Below are positions 1 to 5,419 of a stretch of DNA of 5,569 nt, one piece after another. Source of the DNA: Gammaproteobacteria bacterium HGW-Gammaproteobacteria-14 (GTDB taxonomy: Bacteria; Pseudomonadota; Gammaproteobacteria; Pseudomonadales; Alcanivoracaceae); assembly GCA_002840115.1 (NCBI GenBank), contig PGZG01000125.1, positions 1-5,569 on the forward strand, given 5' to 3'. Made by a program: the position numbers and the translations under genes. Position 1 is the first letter of the stretch, and every line of letters begins with the position of its first letter. The notes below the pieces were generated by a model. The model was given only the letters and a program-made list of their open reading frames with translations. It ran no database searches and was not told the DNA's origin.

Positions 1-690
1 TCCCAGGCGTTTAACAAAGACCTGTCGGCGGTTCGCAATCACCTGATGGAAATGGGTGGGTTGGTGGAAAAGCAGGTTGGTGATGCTGTGCAGGCATTGC
101 TGCAGGCGGATTCCGAGTTGGCCGAGATCGTGATTGCCAACGATGATCGCGTTGACGAACTGGAAATGAAAATTGACGAGGAATGCTCACGCATTCTGGT
201 GTTGCGGCAGCCTGCAGCGTCGGATTTGCGCATGATCATTGCGGTGTCGAAAGCGGTTGCTGATCTGGAGCGGGTAGGTGACGAAGCCACCAAGGTTGCC
301 CGCATGGCGCTGCAGCTAGCGGAAGAGGGTGAGTCCCCCCGTGGTTATGTGGAAGTGCGTCATATCGGCACCCATGTACGCCGCATGCTGCATGATGCAC
401 TGGATGCCTTCGCCCGTTTTGATGTGGAGCGTGCGGTAGAGGTTGCTGCGGAAGATAACGAGGTGGATCTGGAATATCGCTCCGCCATGCGTGCGCTGGT
501 GACCTTTATGATGGAAGATCCGCGTTCGATCTCCCGCGTGCTGAATGTGATCTGGACCCTGCGCTCCCTGGAGCGGGTTGGCGATCATGCCCGCAACATT
601 TGTGAGCAGGTGGTGTATCTGGTGCGCGGCAAGGATGTGCGCCATATCTCTGCCGAGCAGATGCAGGCGGAAATTCGCAAGCCACGTTAA
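1..690 (+). CDS. phoU: Phosphate-signalling regulator PhoU (5' end missing)
   Basis: PhoU is a cytoplasmic negative regulator that links the PstSCAB phosphate transporter to the PhoR/PhoB two-component system and helps restrain phosphate uptake. The frame is open from base 1. The first visible residues (SQAFNKDLSAVRNHLMEMGG) match the region about ten residues into Escherichia coli PhoU, so only a short N-terminus is missing and the ATG at 46 is internal. The 229 visible residues show the two tandem three-helix PhoU repeats. Each carries an ERVGD motif (near nt 268 and nt 571), part of the acidic, metal-binding ExxxD-type signature. The RQPxASDLR segment and the C-terminal NICEQVVYLVRGKDVRH are also typical. 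It is probably the last gene of a pst-phoU operon lying upstream, because a strong terminator follows 7 nt after the stop. Identification is firm. Confidence 0.96.
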   Translation, partial: SQAFNKDLSAVRNHLMEMGGLVEKQVGDAVQALLQADSELAEIVIANDDRVDELEMKIDEECSRILVLRQPAASDLRMIIAVSKAVADLERVGDEATKVARMALQLAEEGESPRGYVEVRHIGTHVRRMLHDALDAFARFDVERAVEVAAEDNEVDLEYRSAMRALVTFMMEDPRSISRVLNVIWTLRSLERVGDHARNICEQVVYLVRGKDVRHISAEQMQAEIRKPR

Positions 691-697
691 TATCGAT

Positions 698-721
698 AAA
701 AGCCGACACTTGTCGGCTTTT
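698..721 (+). terminator. Intrinsic terminator after phoU
   Basis: The arms AAAAGCCGAC (698-707) and GTCGGCTTTT (712-721) are perfectly complementary around a four-base ACTT loop. The A-rich and T-rich ends give a U tract on the plus strand. It starts 7 nt after the phoU stop, so it should end the phosphate operon before arsR. Its right arm overlaps the likely -35 of the ars promoter. Confidence 0.85.
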
Positions 722-738
722 GTTACTTTCTATATATT
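710..738 (+). promoter_or_regulatory. Probable sigma-70 promoter of the ars operon
   Basis: TTGTCG (710-715, four of six consensus bases) and TATATT (733-738, five of six) are separated by exactly 17 nt. The -10 overlaps the left arm of the ArsR-type operator at 734-753, so repressor binding would block polymerase directly. The -35 lies within the phoU terminator hairpin. Predicted from the sequence alone. Confidence 0.5.
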
Positions 739-753
739 CGCATATACGAATAT
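734..753 (+). promoter_or_regulatory. ArsR operator (inverted repeat)
   Basis: ATATTCG (734-740) and CGAATAT (747-753) form a perfect 7-bp inverted repeat around CATATA, 20 nt upstream of the arsR start. ArsR/SmtB repressors bind AT-rich inverted repeats of this size containing TTCG/CGAA half sites. Position, overlap with the proposed -10, and the adjacent arsR gene all support autoregulation. Confidence 0.7.
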
Positions 754-772
754 TGGCATATAAAGGCCCGCC

Positions 773-1087
773 ATGCTGACACCCGTATCGTTATGCCGTT
801 GCCTCGGGGATGAAACCCGTCTGCAAATCGTTCTGATGCTCGCTCAGCAGACAGAGCTGTGCGTATGCGATCTGGTGGATTCTTTGGCCGTGCCGCAACC
901 CACCGCGTCTCGACATCTGGCCAAGCTGCGTGACGCCGGGCTGCTAATGGATCGTCGGCAAGGTCAGTGGATCTACTACCGTCTGTCTGACCAGTTGCCG
1001 CCATGGGCCAGAGACTGCATCGCAGCCTTGAGTGAGCCTGGCAAGACGCTCTACAAGCGCACCTTGCAACGTGCGGCTTGCTGCTAA
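773..1087 (+). CDS. arsR: Arsenite-responsive transcriptional repressor ArsR
   Basis: ArsR is a homodimeric winged-helix repressor of the ArsR/SmtB family. It leaves its operator when arsenite or antimonite binds cysteine thiols. In the 104 residues, LGDETRLQIVLML (about 11-23) is the N-terminal helix. ELCVCDL (28-34) carries the classic Cys30-x-Cys32 inducer site in the DNA-recognition region. PQPTASRHLAKLRDAGLL is the recognition helix, and RRQGQWIYYRL is the wing. The E. coli R773 ArsR third ligand (Cys37) corresponds to Val35 here; the extra cysteines are Cys8, Cys10, Cys53-free core excepted, and a Cys103-Cys104 tail. The ATG at 773 is the only plausible start: an in-frame TAA lies at 761-763 and an AAAGG ribosome site (762-766) sits six bases away. 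It is the first gene of the ars operon and should repress the operon and itself. Confidence 0.93.
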   Translation: MLTPVSLCRCLGDETRLQIVLMLAQQTELCVCDLVDSLAVPQPTASRHLAKLRDAGLLMDRRQGQWIYYRLSDQLPPWARDCIAALSEPGKTLYKRTLQRAACC

Positions 1088-1117
1088 AACTGAAATCGCC
1101 AAATCTGCGAGATAACA

Positions 1118-1606
1118 ATGGACACACCCATCAAGCTACTTTTTTTATGTACCGGTAACTCCTGCCGGTCGATTATCGGTGAAGCGCTTGCCAATCATCT
1201 CGGCCAAGGCCGACTACTTGCATACAGCGCAGGCAGCCAACCCACTGGCAAAGTGAATGCCCATGCGCTGGAAGTATTAGCGCGCCACGGAGTGACGCCG
1301 GAAGATCCCAGATCCCAGTCCTGGGATGAATTCGAGCAGGTGCCACTGGATCTGGTGATTACGGTGTGTGCCAGCGCCGCCGGAGAAACCTGTCCGATCT
1401 GGTTCGGTGAGGCACCGAAAGTGCATTGGGGTGTGGAAGATCCGGCCCATGTGGTCGGCGATCAAGCCACCATTGATGCCGCTTTTGAAAAAACCTACCA
1501 GGAAATGCATCAACGTTTGAGCGCTATGCTGGCGCTGCCCCTGGAAACACTGGATCAGCAGCAATTAAAAAACGCGCTGGTTGCCATTCATCAAGCGGCG
1601 GAGTAA
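1118..1606 (+). CDS. arsC: Arsenate reductase, low-molecular-weight phosphatase type
   Basis: This enzyme reduces arsenate to arsenite in the cytoplasm so that Acr3 can export it. It belongs to the ArsC family built on the low-molecular-weight tyrosine phosphatase fold, not the glutaredoxin-linked E. coli plasmid type. The P-loop CTGNSCR (Cys11 to Arg17, CX5R) binds arsenate and supplies the nucleophile. Cys84 and Cys92 in ITVCASAAGETCP form the redox relay, and Asp108 in VEDPA is the expected general acid. The two relay cysteines are one residue further apart than in Bacillus subtilis ArsC, as I recall for Pseudomonas-type homologues. At 162 aa the protein is longer than the Bacillus form, mainly at the C-terminus. 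It lies 30 nt after arsR and 3 nt before acr3, so it is cotranscribed. Thioredoxin is the likely reductant, inferred from the family. Confidence 0.93.
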   Translation: MDTPIKLLFLCTGNSCRSIIGEALANHLGQGRLLAYSAGSQPTGKVNAHALEVLARHGVTPEDPRSQSWDEFEQVPLDLVITVCASAAGETCPIWFGEAPKVHWGVEDPAHVVGDQATIDAAFEKTYQEMHQRLSAMLALPLETLDQQQLKNALVAIHQAAE

Positions 1607-1609
1607 GTC

Positions 1610-2635
1610 ATGGGTTTGTTTGAACGCTATCTGACGGTTTGGGTTGCCCTGTGCATCACCACGGGTGTCGGGCTTGGCCTGCTAATCCCGGATGTGTTTG
1701 CGGTGATTGCCGGCATTGAATATGCGCACGTCAACCTGGTGGTGGCGGTGCTGATTTGGGCGATGATTTTCCCGATGATGGTGCAAGTGGATTTCACCGC
1801 CATCAAGGAAATCCGCAAACAGCCACAGGGTATCTGGCTGACCCTAGTGATTAACTGGCTGGTAAAGCCTTTTACCATGGCCCTGCTGGGCTATGTATTC
1901 TTCCGCATCCTGTTTGTCGATCTGGTGGACCCGGCCAGCGCCACGGAATATATCGCAGGTATGATTCTGTTGGGCGTGGCGCCGTGTACCGCGATGGTAT
2001 TTGTCTGGTCACAGCTGACCAAGGGCGATCCGAACTACACCCTGGTTCAGGTTTCCATTAACGACATTATTATGATTTTTGCCTTTGCACCGATTGCAGC
2101 GGTGTTGCTGGGCATTAGCGATATCACCGTTCCCTGGGAAACCTTGCTGCTATCTGTCGTGCTCTATGTGGTGCTGCCACTGGTGGCGGGCGTACTGGTG
2201 CGCCAGCGGATTATGGCGGCTGGTGGAAGCGCAGAGCTGAATAATTTTATTGCGCATGTAAAACCATTCTCAATGATCGGGTTGTTGCTGACGGTTGTCC
2301 TGCTGTTTGGATTCCAGGCGGGCACCATTATCAGTGATCCATTTATTATCTTGCTGATTGCCATTCCGTTGATTATTCAAGGCTACGGTATTTTTGCACT
2401 GGCCTATGGCACTGCGAAATTCATGAAGCTACCCCATCGCATAGCCGCCCCGGCCGGCCTGATTGGTACTTCTAACTTTTTTGAGCTGGCCGTGGCCGTG
2501 GCCATTTCCCTATTTGGTCTGCATTCCGGCGCGGCACTGGCCACTGTGGTCGGCGTATTGGTGGAAGTGCCCGTCATGCTAACGCTAGTGGCGTTGGCGA
2601 ACCGTACTCGCCACTGGTTCCCGAACAATGGGTGA
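1610..2635 (+). CDS. acr3: Arsenite efflux permease, ACR3 family
   Basis: This is an inner-membrane secondary transporter that expels arsenite using the proton gradient. The 341-aa protein is almost entirely hydrophobic, with about ten predicted membrane segments, as in the ACR3/BART superfamily. Diagnostic ACR3 features are the conserved cysteine in GVAPCTAMVFVWS (Cys126) and the glutamate in VLVEVPVML (Glu319). These correspond to the essential Cys and Glu known from characterised Acr3 proteins. The motif GTSNFFELAVAVAISLFG (286-303) is also characteristic. The start ATG has a GGAG site at 1600-1603, inside the end of arsC, with six bases of spacing; this implies translational coupling. It is unrelated in sequence to E. 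coli ArsB, although such genes are often labelled arsB. Confidence 0.94.
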   Translation: MGLFERYLTVWVALCITTGVGLGLLIPDVFAVIAGIEYAHVNLVVAVLIWAMIFPMMVQVDFTAIKEIRKQPQGIWLTLVINWLVKPFTMALLGYVFFRILFVDLVDPASATEYIAGMILLGVAPCTAMVFVWSQLTKGDPNYTLVQVSINDIIMIFAFAPIAAVLLGISDITVPWETLLLSVVLYVVLPLVAGVLVRQRIMAAGGSAELNNFIAHVKPFSMIGLLLTVVLLFGFQAGTIISDPFIILLIAIPLIIQGYGIFALAYGTAKFMKLPHRIAAPAGLIGTSNFFELAVAVAISLFGLHSGAALATVVGVLVEVPVMLTLVALANRTRHWFPNNG

Positions 2636-3353
2636 TATGTTGATGAATGCCTTTCCCGCTCTCGAAGAAACTCACTTTCGTACGCTGGAGCAACAGCGTC
2701 TTGAACCTGCGCAACGTGCCGATCATCCGCCCCGGATTTTGCTGTTGTATGGCTCCCTGCGAAAACGTTCCTTTAGTCGGTTAGTCGTTGAAGAAAGCGC
2801 GCGCCTGCTGGAAAAAATGGGTTGTGATATTCGCATCTTTGACCCTGCAGGACTGCCGCTGCCGGATGCGGAAGATGCTACTCACCCTAAAGTTACCGAA
2901 CTGCGCGAGCTGGTGACCTGGAGCGAAGGCATGGTCTGGTGCTCGCCGGAACGTCATGGTGCCATGACCGGTATTATGAAGGCGCAAATCGACTGGATTC
3001 CTTTATCCCTTGGTGCTGTGCGACCAACCCAGGGTAAAACTCTGGCAGTGATGCAAGTGTGCGGCGGCTCGCAATCCTTTAATGCGGTAAACCAGTTGCG
3101 CATTCTGGGCCGCTGGATGCGCATGATCACCATCCCGAACCAGTCCTCCGTGGCCAAGGCGTTTCTCGAATTCGACGAAAACGATCGCATGAAACCGTCC
3201 GGTTATTACGACCGCATCGTTGATGTGATGGAAGAGCTGGTCAAATTCACCTGGCTAACCCGCGACCGCTCGGCATACCTCACCGACCGTTACTCCGAAC
3301 GCAAAGAAAGCGCCGAAGAGTTAATGAAGCGAGTTAACCAGAAAAGCCTGTAG
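2628..3353 (+). CDS. arsH: NADPH-dependent FMN reductase ArsH
   Basis: ArsH is a flavodoxin-like FMN enzyme of arsenic operons. Family members reduce flavin, quinones or metals with NADPH, and some oxidise trivalent methylarsenicals to less toxic pentavalent forms. Visible family motifs are the FMN phosphate loop YGSLRKRSFSR (41-51), the SPERHGAMTGIMKAQIDW segment (106-123), and CGGSQSFNAVNQLR (145-158), followed by RMITIPNQSSV. The length of 241 aa is normal for ArsH. The start is uncertain. ATG 2628 overlaps the acr3 stop by 8 nt but has a poor ribosome site, while ATG 2637 and ATG 2643 are in frame. GGGTG at 2630-2634 fits 2643 best, with eight bases of spacing. The operon position makes coupling to acr3 translation likely. 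Confidence 0.93.
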   Translation: MGDMLMNAFPALEETHFRTLEQQRLEPAQRADHPPRILLLYGSLRKRSFSRLVVEESARLLEKMGCDIRIFDPAGLPLPDAEDATHPKVTELRELVTWSEGMVWCSPERHGAMTGIMKAQIDWIPLSLGAVRPTQGKTLAVMQVCGGSQSFNAVNQLRILGRWMRMITIPNQSSVAKAFLEFDENDRMKPSGYYDRIVDVMEELVKFTWLTRDRSAYLTDRYSERKESAEELMKRVNQKSL

Positions 3354-3360
3354 GCTGTTC
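3342..3360. terminator. Weak bidirectional terminator between convergent genes
   Basis: AGCC-TGTA-GGCT (3345-3356) is flanked by AAAA on the left and TTCTT on the right, so each strand reads a short hairpin followed by a T-rich run. It sits across the arsH stop, with the convergent exporter gene ending 7 nt later. The four- to five-bp stem is short, so efficiency is doubtful. Confidence 0.35.
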
Positions 3361-3915
3361 TTATAGAATCAGCGTCACCACACCCAGTGCAATAAACAAC
3401 ACTGCACTGATCCGGTGAGCCCATTGTTCAAACGTCGGGTTGCGTACTCGGTTGCCCAGCCAGATCACCGGCACATTCGCCGCCAGCATCCCCAGCGTAG
3501 TGCCGAACAGCACTGCTAAAAAAGCTTCGGGGAAACGCGCTGCCAACGCCACGGTGGCCACCTGCGTCTTGTCGCCAATCTCGGCCAGAAAGAACAGCAC
3601 CAGCGATGCCATAAAGGGCCCCCAGCGCCGACTATCAATGGCGTCATCATCCTTGTCCGGAATCAGCATCCAGATACCCAGCGCAATAAAGCTGGCGGCC
3701 AGTAGCCACTGCAACCAGTTACCGGGAATCCACTCGGCAAGCCAGATACCCAGCCAGGCAGACAAACCATGGTTGACCAGTGTGGCGACGGTAATGCCGG
3801 CCAGAATCGGCCAGTGCACGCGATAGCGGCAGGCCAGGGCAAACGCCAGCAATTGGGTCTTGTCGCCAATTTCGCCAAGGGCAACCAGCGACAGCGAGGT
3901 GAGAAAAGCTTCCAT
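3361..3915 (-). CDS. UPF0016/GDT1-family manganese (cation) exporter
   Basis: This is a predicted inner-membrane Mn2+ or Ca2+ exporter of the UPF0016 family, related to Vibrio MneA, cyanobacterial Mnx, yeast Gdt1 and human TMEM165. The 184-aa protein has six hydrophobic segments arranged as two similar halves. Each half carries the family signature E-x-G-D-K-T: EIGDKT at 15-20 and again at 112-117, where the acidic residues form the cation site. The halves are joined by a charged loop (IPDKDDDAIDSRRW). The chosen ATG (3915) has GGAG seven bases upstream (plus-strand 3923-3926). A frame extending to 4035 would run through the structured leader and is rejected. The leader contains a yybP-ykoY-type Mn2+ riboswitch, which strongly suggests Mn2+ as the inducer and main substrate. 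No gene symbol is assigned because usage varies. Confidence 0.92.
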   Translation of the reverse strand: MEAFLTSLSLVALGEIGDKTQLLAFALACRYRVHWPILAGITVATLVNHGLSAWLGIWLAEWIPGNWLQWLLAASFIALGIWMLIPDKDDDAIDSRRWGPFMASLVLFFLAEIGDKTQVATVALAARFPEAFLAVLFGTTLGMLAANVPVIWLGNRVRNPTFEQWAHRISAVLFIALGVVTLIL

Positions 3916-3922
3916 GGAATAT

Positions 3923-3991
3923 CTCCGGCGGGACAGGGACACGAGACGCCGCACCCGTCCCGCCTGGGAGGTGCAGTGTCTCGGGTCTCGT
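3923..3991 (-). promoter_or_regulatory. Probable expression platform of the Mn2+ riboswitch
   Basis: On the minus strand, GGCGGGAC (plus 3957-3964) pairs perfectly with GTCCCGCC (plus 3927-3934), whose 3' end directly abuts the GGAG ribosome site (3923-3926). A competing helix is possible: ACGAGAC right after the aptamer (3985-3991), or CGAGAC (3978-3983), can pair with GTCTCG(T) (3941-3947), with GCACC/GGTGC extending the second option. No U tract follows, which favours control of translation over termination. This is inference from complementarity. Confidence 0.5.
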
Positions 3992-4085
3992 CGGTCTCCG
4001 CGGAGCGGAGATGCGGCCGCCATGCACGAATGCAAGTTTGTTGACGACCGCCAGCGTCGGGGCTGTAACTACTCCCCCAAGGACG
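3985..4085 (-). ncRNA. yybP-ykoY (Mn2+) riboswitch aptamer
   Basis: Reading the minus strand, the leader contains the conserved blocks of this riboswitch in order: GGGGGAGTAG (plus 4069-4078), CGTCAACA (4039-4046) and GGAGACC (3993-3999). Between them, GCGGTCG pairs with CGGCCGC over seven bp (one G-U). Inside that lies TGCA-TTCG-TGCA, a stem capped by a UUCG loop. CAGC/GCTG forms a further small arm. The closing helix can form UUGG with CCGA just outside the two conserved ends. The class binds Mn2+ and switches on manganese exporter genes, including UPF0016 members, which matches the gene downstream. Limits are approximate and the fold was drawn by hand. Confidence 0.85.
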
Positions 4086-4090
4086 GCGCT

Positions 4091-4119
4091 ATGTTAGGTA
4101 CTCGACCCGATCCGGGCAA
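4091..4119 (-). promoter_or_regulatory. Possible promoter of the exporter leader
   Basis: On the minus strand, TTGCCC (plus 4114-4119) and TAACAT (plus 4091-4096) are separated by 17 nt; each matches the sigma-70 consensus at four of six positions. Transcription would begin just before the aptamer, which is where it is needed. Confidence 0.4.
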
Positions 4120-4129
4120 GTGCTATCCT
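4102..4129 (+). promoter_or_regulatory. Possible slyX promoter, overlapping the divergent one
   Basis: TCGACC (4102-4107) and TATCCT (4124-4129) with 16 nt between them give a weak sigma-70 match on the plus strand. It overlaps the proposed divergent promoter of the exporter leader, so the two may compete for polymerase. Low confidence. Confidence 0.3.
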
Positions 4130-4154
4130 GTGCCCTCGCCCGAGGAGCCACACC

Positions 4155-4361
4155 ATGACCGACGACCGCCTGCTGGATATCGAAACCACCATCGCTTATC
4201 AGGATGACCTGCTTAATGCCCTGAACCGCACGGTGGCCGATCAGGCAATGCGCATTGATATGCTCGAAAAACAACTCAAGCACGCCAGCGAGCAACTACA
4301 GCAAATCGCCGAACTGCTTGTGTCCATGGATATCGTTGACGAGAAGCCACCGCATTACTGA
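4155..4361 (+). CDS. slyX: SlyX family protein
   Basis: This is a small acidic, mostly helical protein of the SlyX family, widespread in gamma- and betaproteobacteria and of unknown molecular function. The 68 residues match the family: an N-terminal LLDIETTIAYQDDLLNALNRTVADQ segment, a heptad-like coiled coil through about residue 58 (MRIDMLEKQLKHASEQLQQI), and the hallmark C-terminal EKPPHY. The start has a good AGGAG site at 4143-4147, seven bases upstream. It is divergent from the UPF0016 gene and appears monocistronic, with a probable terminator about 40 nt after its stop. It is the last gene of clear chromosomal-core character before the accessory DNA. Despite the name, nothing here ties it to SlyD or SlyA. 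Confidence 0.93.
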   Translation: MTDDRLLDIETTIAYQDDLLNALNRTVADQAMRIDMLEKQLKHASEQLQQIAELLVSMDIVDEKPPHY

Positions 4362-4403
4362 TGGAGCCGCAGTCGTCACGGAGCTGATATTTTGTACAGT
4401 ATA

Positions 4404-4434
4404 AGCGGCCCGCCACCACCAGCCGCTGCTTTTT
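4404..4434 (+). terminator. Probable slyX terminator
   Basis: AGCGGC (4404-4409) and GCCGCT (4422-4427) form a 6-bp GC-rich stem with a 12-nt loop, followed by GC and five T residues (4430-4434). Stem length and U tract are modest but fit a rho-independent terminator. Confidence 0.6.
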
Positions 4435-4438
4435 CACA

Positions 4439-4462
4439 GCGTGTAAGCTTGGGCTTACATGC
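4439..4462. repeat. Hairpin with 10-bp stem
   Basis: GCGTGTAAGC (4439-4448) and GCTTACATGC (4453-4462) pair over ten positions with one G-U, around a TTGG loop. No T run follows on the plus strand, so it is not a classical terminator. It may back up the preceding terminator by stabilising transcript ends. Confidence 0.6.
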
Positions 4463-4515
4463 GGAGCGTTGATTTTACTGGATAATCCCCGAAGCTTTAC
4501 CACAGATGGCGGAGA

Positions 4516-4559
4516 TAGATAGCGCGCTGTCTTTTTGCGATAGTGCAGCGCGCTATCTA
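4516..4559. repeat. Perfect 14-bp inverted repeat
   Basis: TAGATAGCGCGCTG (4516-4529) is repeated as its exact reverse complement at 4546-4559, with a 16-nt spacer. It lies 7 bases before the left boundary of the proposed integron cassette. Its role is unknown; it could be part of a recombination target, a protein site or a transcript-stabilising hairpin. No other copy is in the window. Confidence 0.75.
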
Positions 4560-4603
4560 ATTGCTGTTATGCCTTTTAGTAACCAACAAGAAATCTAGCG
4601 AAT

Positions 4604-5419
4604 ATGGACAGTGAAAAAGCACTTATTAACAACCTTATAGAAGAGGGGCAGAAGTTTTCTTGGTCCAACTTCTGCCAACCTGACAGAAGCTACCCTGGTC
4701 AGTACGGAGGAACGGATACGCCAGAGTGGCTCGCTTGGAAAACAAGATCTCGTAATGCTGTCGACCGAATTTGTAAAGAGTCATCGCCTGCGCGAGCTCT
4801 CGCGGCAAAGGGTGTGTCGGCTCGTACTCAGGGAAATGGCCCGGACAAGTTCGAATCTGCTAAATCCAATCTATTGAAGGCTCTTGAACTTACTCGGGCA
4901 GCACTAGAATCTGACGTATACGGTGAACTGGCTGGGCCCGCTACAACACATCGTTCAGCATCTTTGTCTAATAAGGTCTTTGTTGTCCATGGGCATGACT
5001 CTGAGTTAAAAACTGACATCGAAAGGTTCTTGCACGAAATTGGCTTGGAACCAGTAGTTTTGCATCGTCAAGTAGATGAGGGTGCAACAATAATTGAGAA
5101 GTTCGAAAAGCATGCAGATGTAGGTTATGCGTTTATCTTGCTCACACCCGACGAAGTTGCTTGCACTGTTAGCCAATTAGATCTTCCAGAGAAAGAAAGG
5201 GACTTTGAAAAACGAGCAAGACCAAACGTGATATTCGAATTTGGGTATTTTGTCGGGAGGCTTGGACGGTCACGGGTGTGTTGTTTGCACAAAGGTGAAG
5301 TCGCAATCCCAAGTGATTTGGGAGGTCTTGTGTACAAGAAGGTTGGCGGCTCTATAGATGATCAAGCGTACAGTATCATTCGTGAGCTCAAGGCGGCTGG
5401 CTACGATGTGCGCATTTAG
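4604..5419 (+). CDS. TIR-like (CAP12/Pycsar-effector type) putative defence protein
   Basis: The C-terminal half (about 124-245) is a TIR-like nucleotide-binding domain of the PF10137 type. It shows KVFVVHGHD (124-132), then LEPVVLHRQVDEGATIIEKFE, FILLTPDE (177-184), and PNVIFEFGYFVGRLGRSRV (207-225). In related TIR domains the glutamate in the FE-G motif, here Glu212, is the catalytic residue for NAD+ cleavage. Members occur in CBASS and Pycsar systems, where they deplete NAD+ on infection, and also as lone genes. Residues 1-120 are not recognised. They include a Trp-rich patch (FSWSNFC, TPEWLAWK) and a helical stretch (KFESAKSNLLKALEL) and may sense a trigger or oligomerise. No cyclase gene is adjacent. 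ATG 4604 lacks a good ribosome site. Lower GC and cassette-like ends indicate horizontal acquisition. The domain call is firm; the defence role is inferred. Confidence 0.85.
   Translation: MDSEKALINNLIEEGQKFSWSNFCQPDRSYPGQYGGTDTPEWLAWKTRSRNAVDRICKESSPARALAAKGVSARTQGNGPDKFESAKSNLLKALELTRAALESDVYGELAGPATTHRSASLSNKVFVVHGHDSELKTDIERFLHEIGLEPVVLHRQVDEGATIIEKFEKHADVGYAFILLTPDEVACTVSQLDLPEKERDFEKRARPNVIFEFGYFVGRLGRSRVCCLHKGEVAIPSDLGGLVYKKVGGSIDDQAYSIIRELKAAGYDVRI

Noticed and set aside
759..764. TATAAA as the -10 of the arsR promoter
   Set aside because: It would start transcription at about the arsR ATG and put the AAAGG ribosome site outside the transcript; TATATT at 733-738 with a 17-nt spacer fits better.
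723..1127. Minus-strand open frame covering arsR
   Set aside because: It has no family resemblance and runs through the ars operator; antisense shadow of arsR.
3440..3826. Open frame of 128 codons on the plus strand opposite the exporter gene
   Set aside because: It is low-complexity, Ser/Ala/Pro-rich and lies wholly antisense to a clearly conserved gene; a codon-bias shadow.
3916..4035. Longer N-terminus for the UPF0016 exporter starting at 4035 on the minus strand
   Set aside because: The extra residues are arginine-rich and unlike the family, the region holds the riboswitch platform, and ATG 3915 has a well-placed GGAG.
4276..4503. Minus-strand open frame across the slyX 3' end and spacer
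   Set aside because: It overlaps slyX and its terminator and shows no recognisable motif or ribosome site.
4480..4573. A complete attC upstream of the TIR-like gene, using GGATAATC near 4480 as R''
   Set aside because: GGATAATC does not complement GTTATGCC properly, and the L boxes do not pair; the intervening palindrome is too perfect for an attC.
4604..5419. Thoeris, CBASS or Pycsar operon
   Set aside because: Only one gene is present; there is no SIR2-like ThsA, cyclase or other partner within the window, so only the domain relationship can be claimed.
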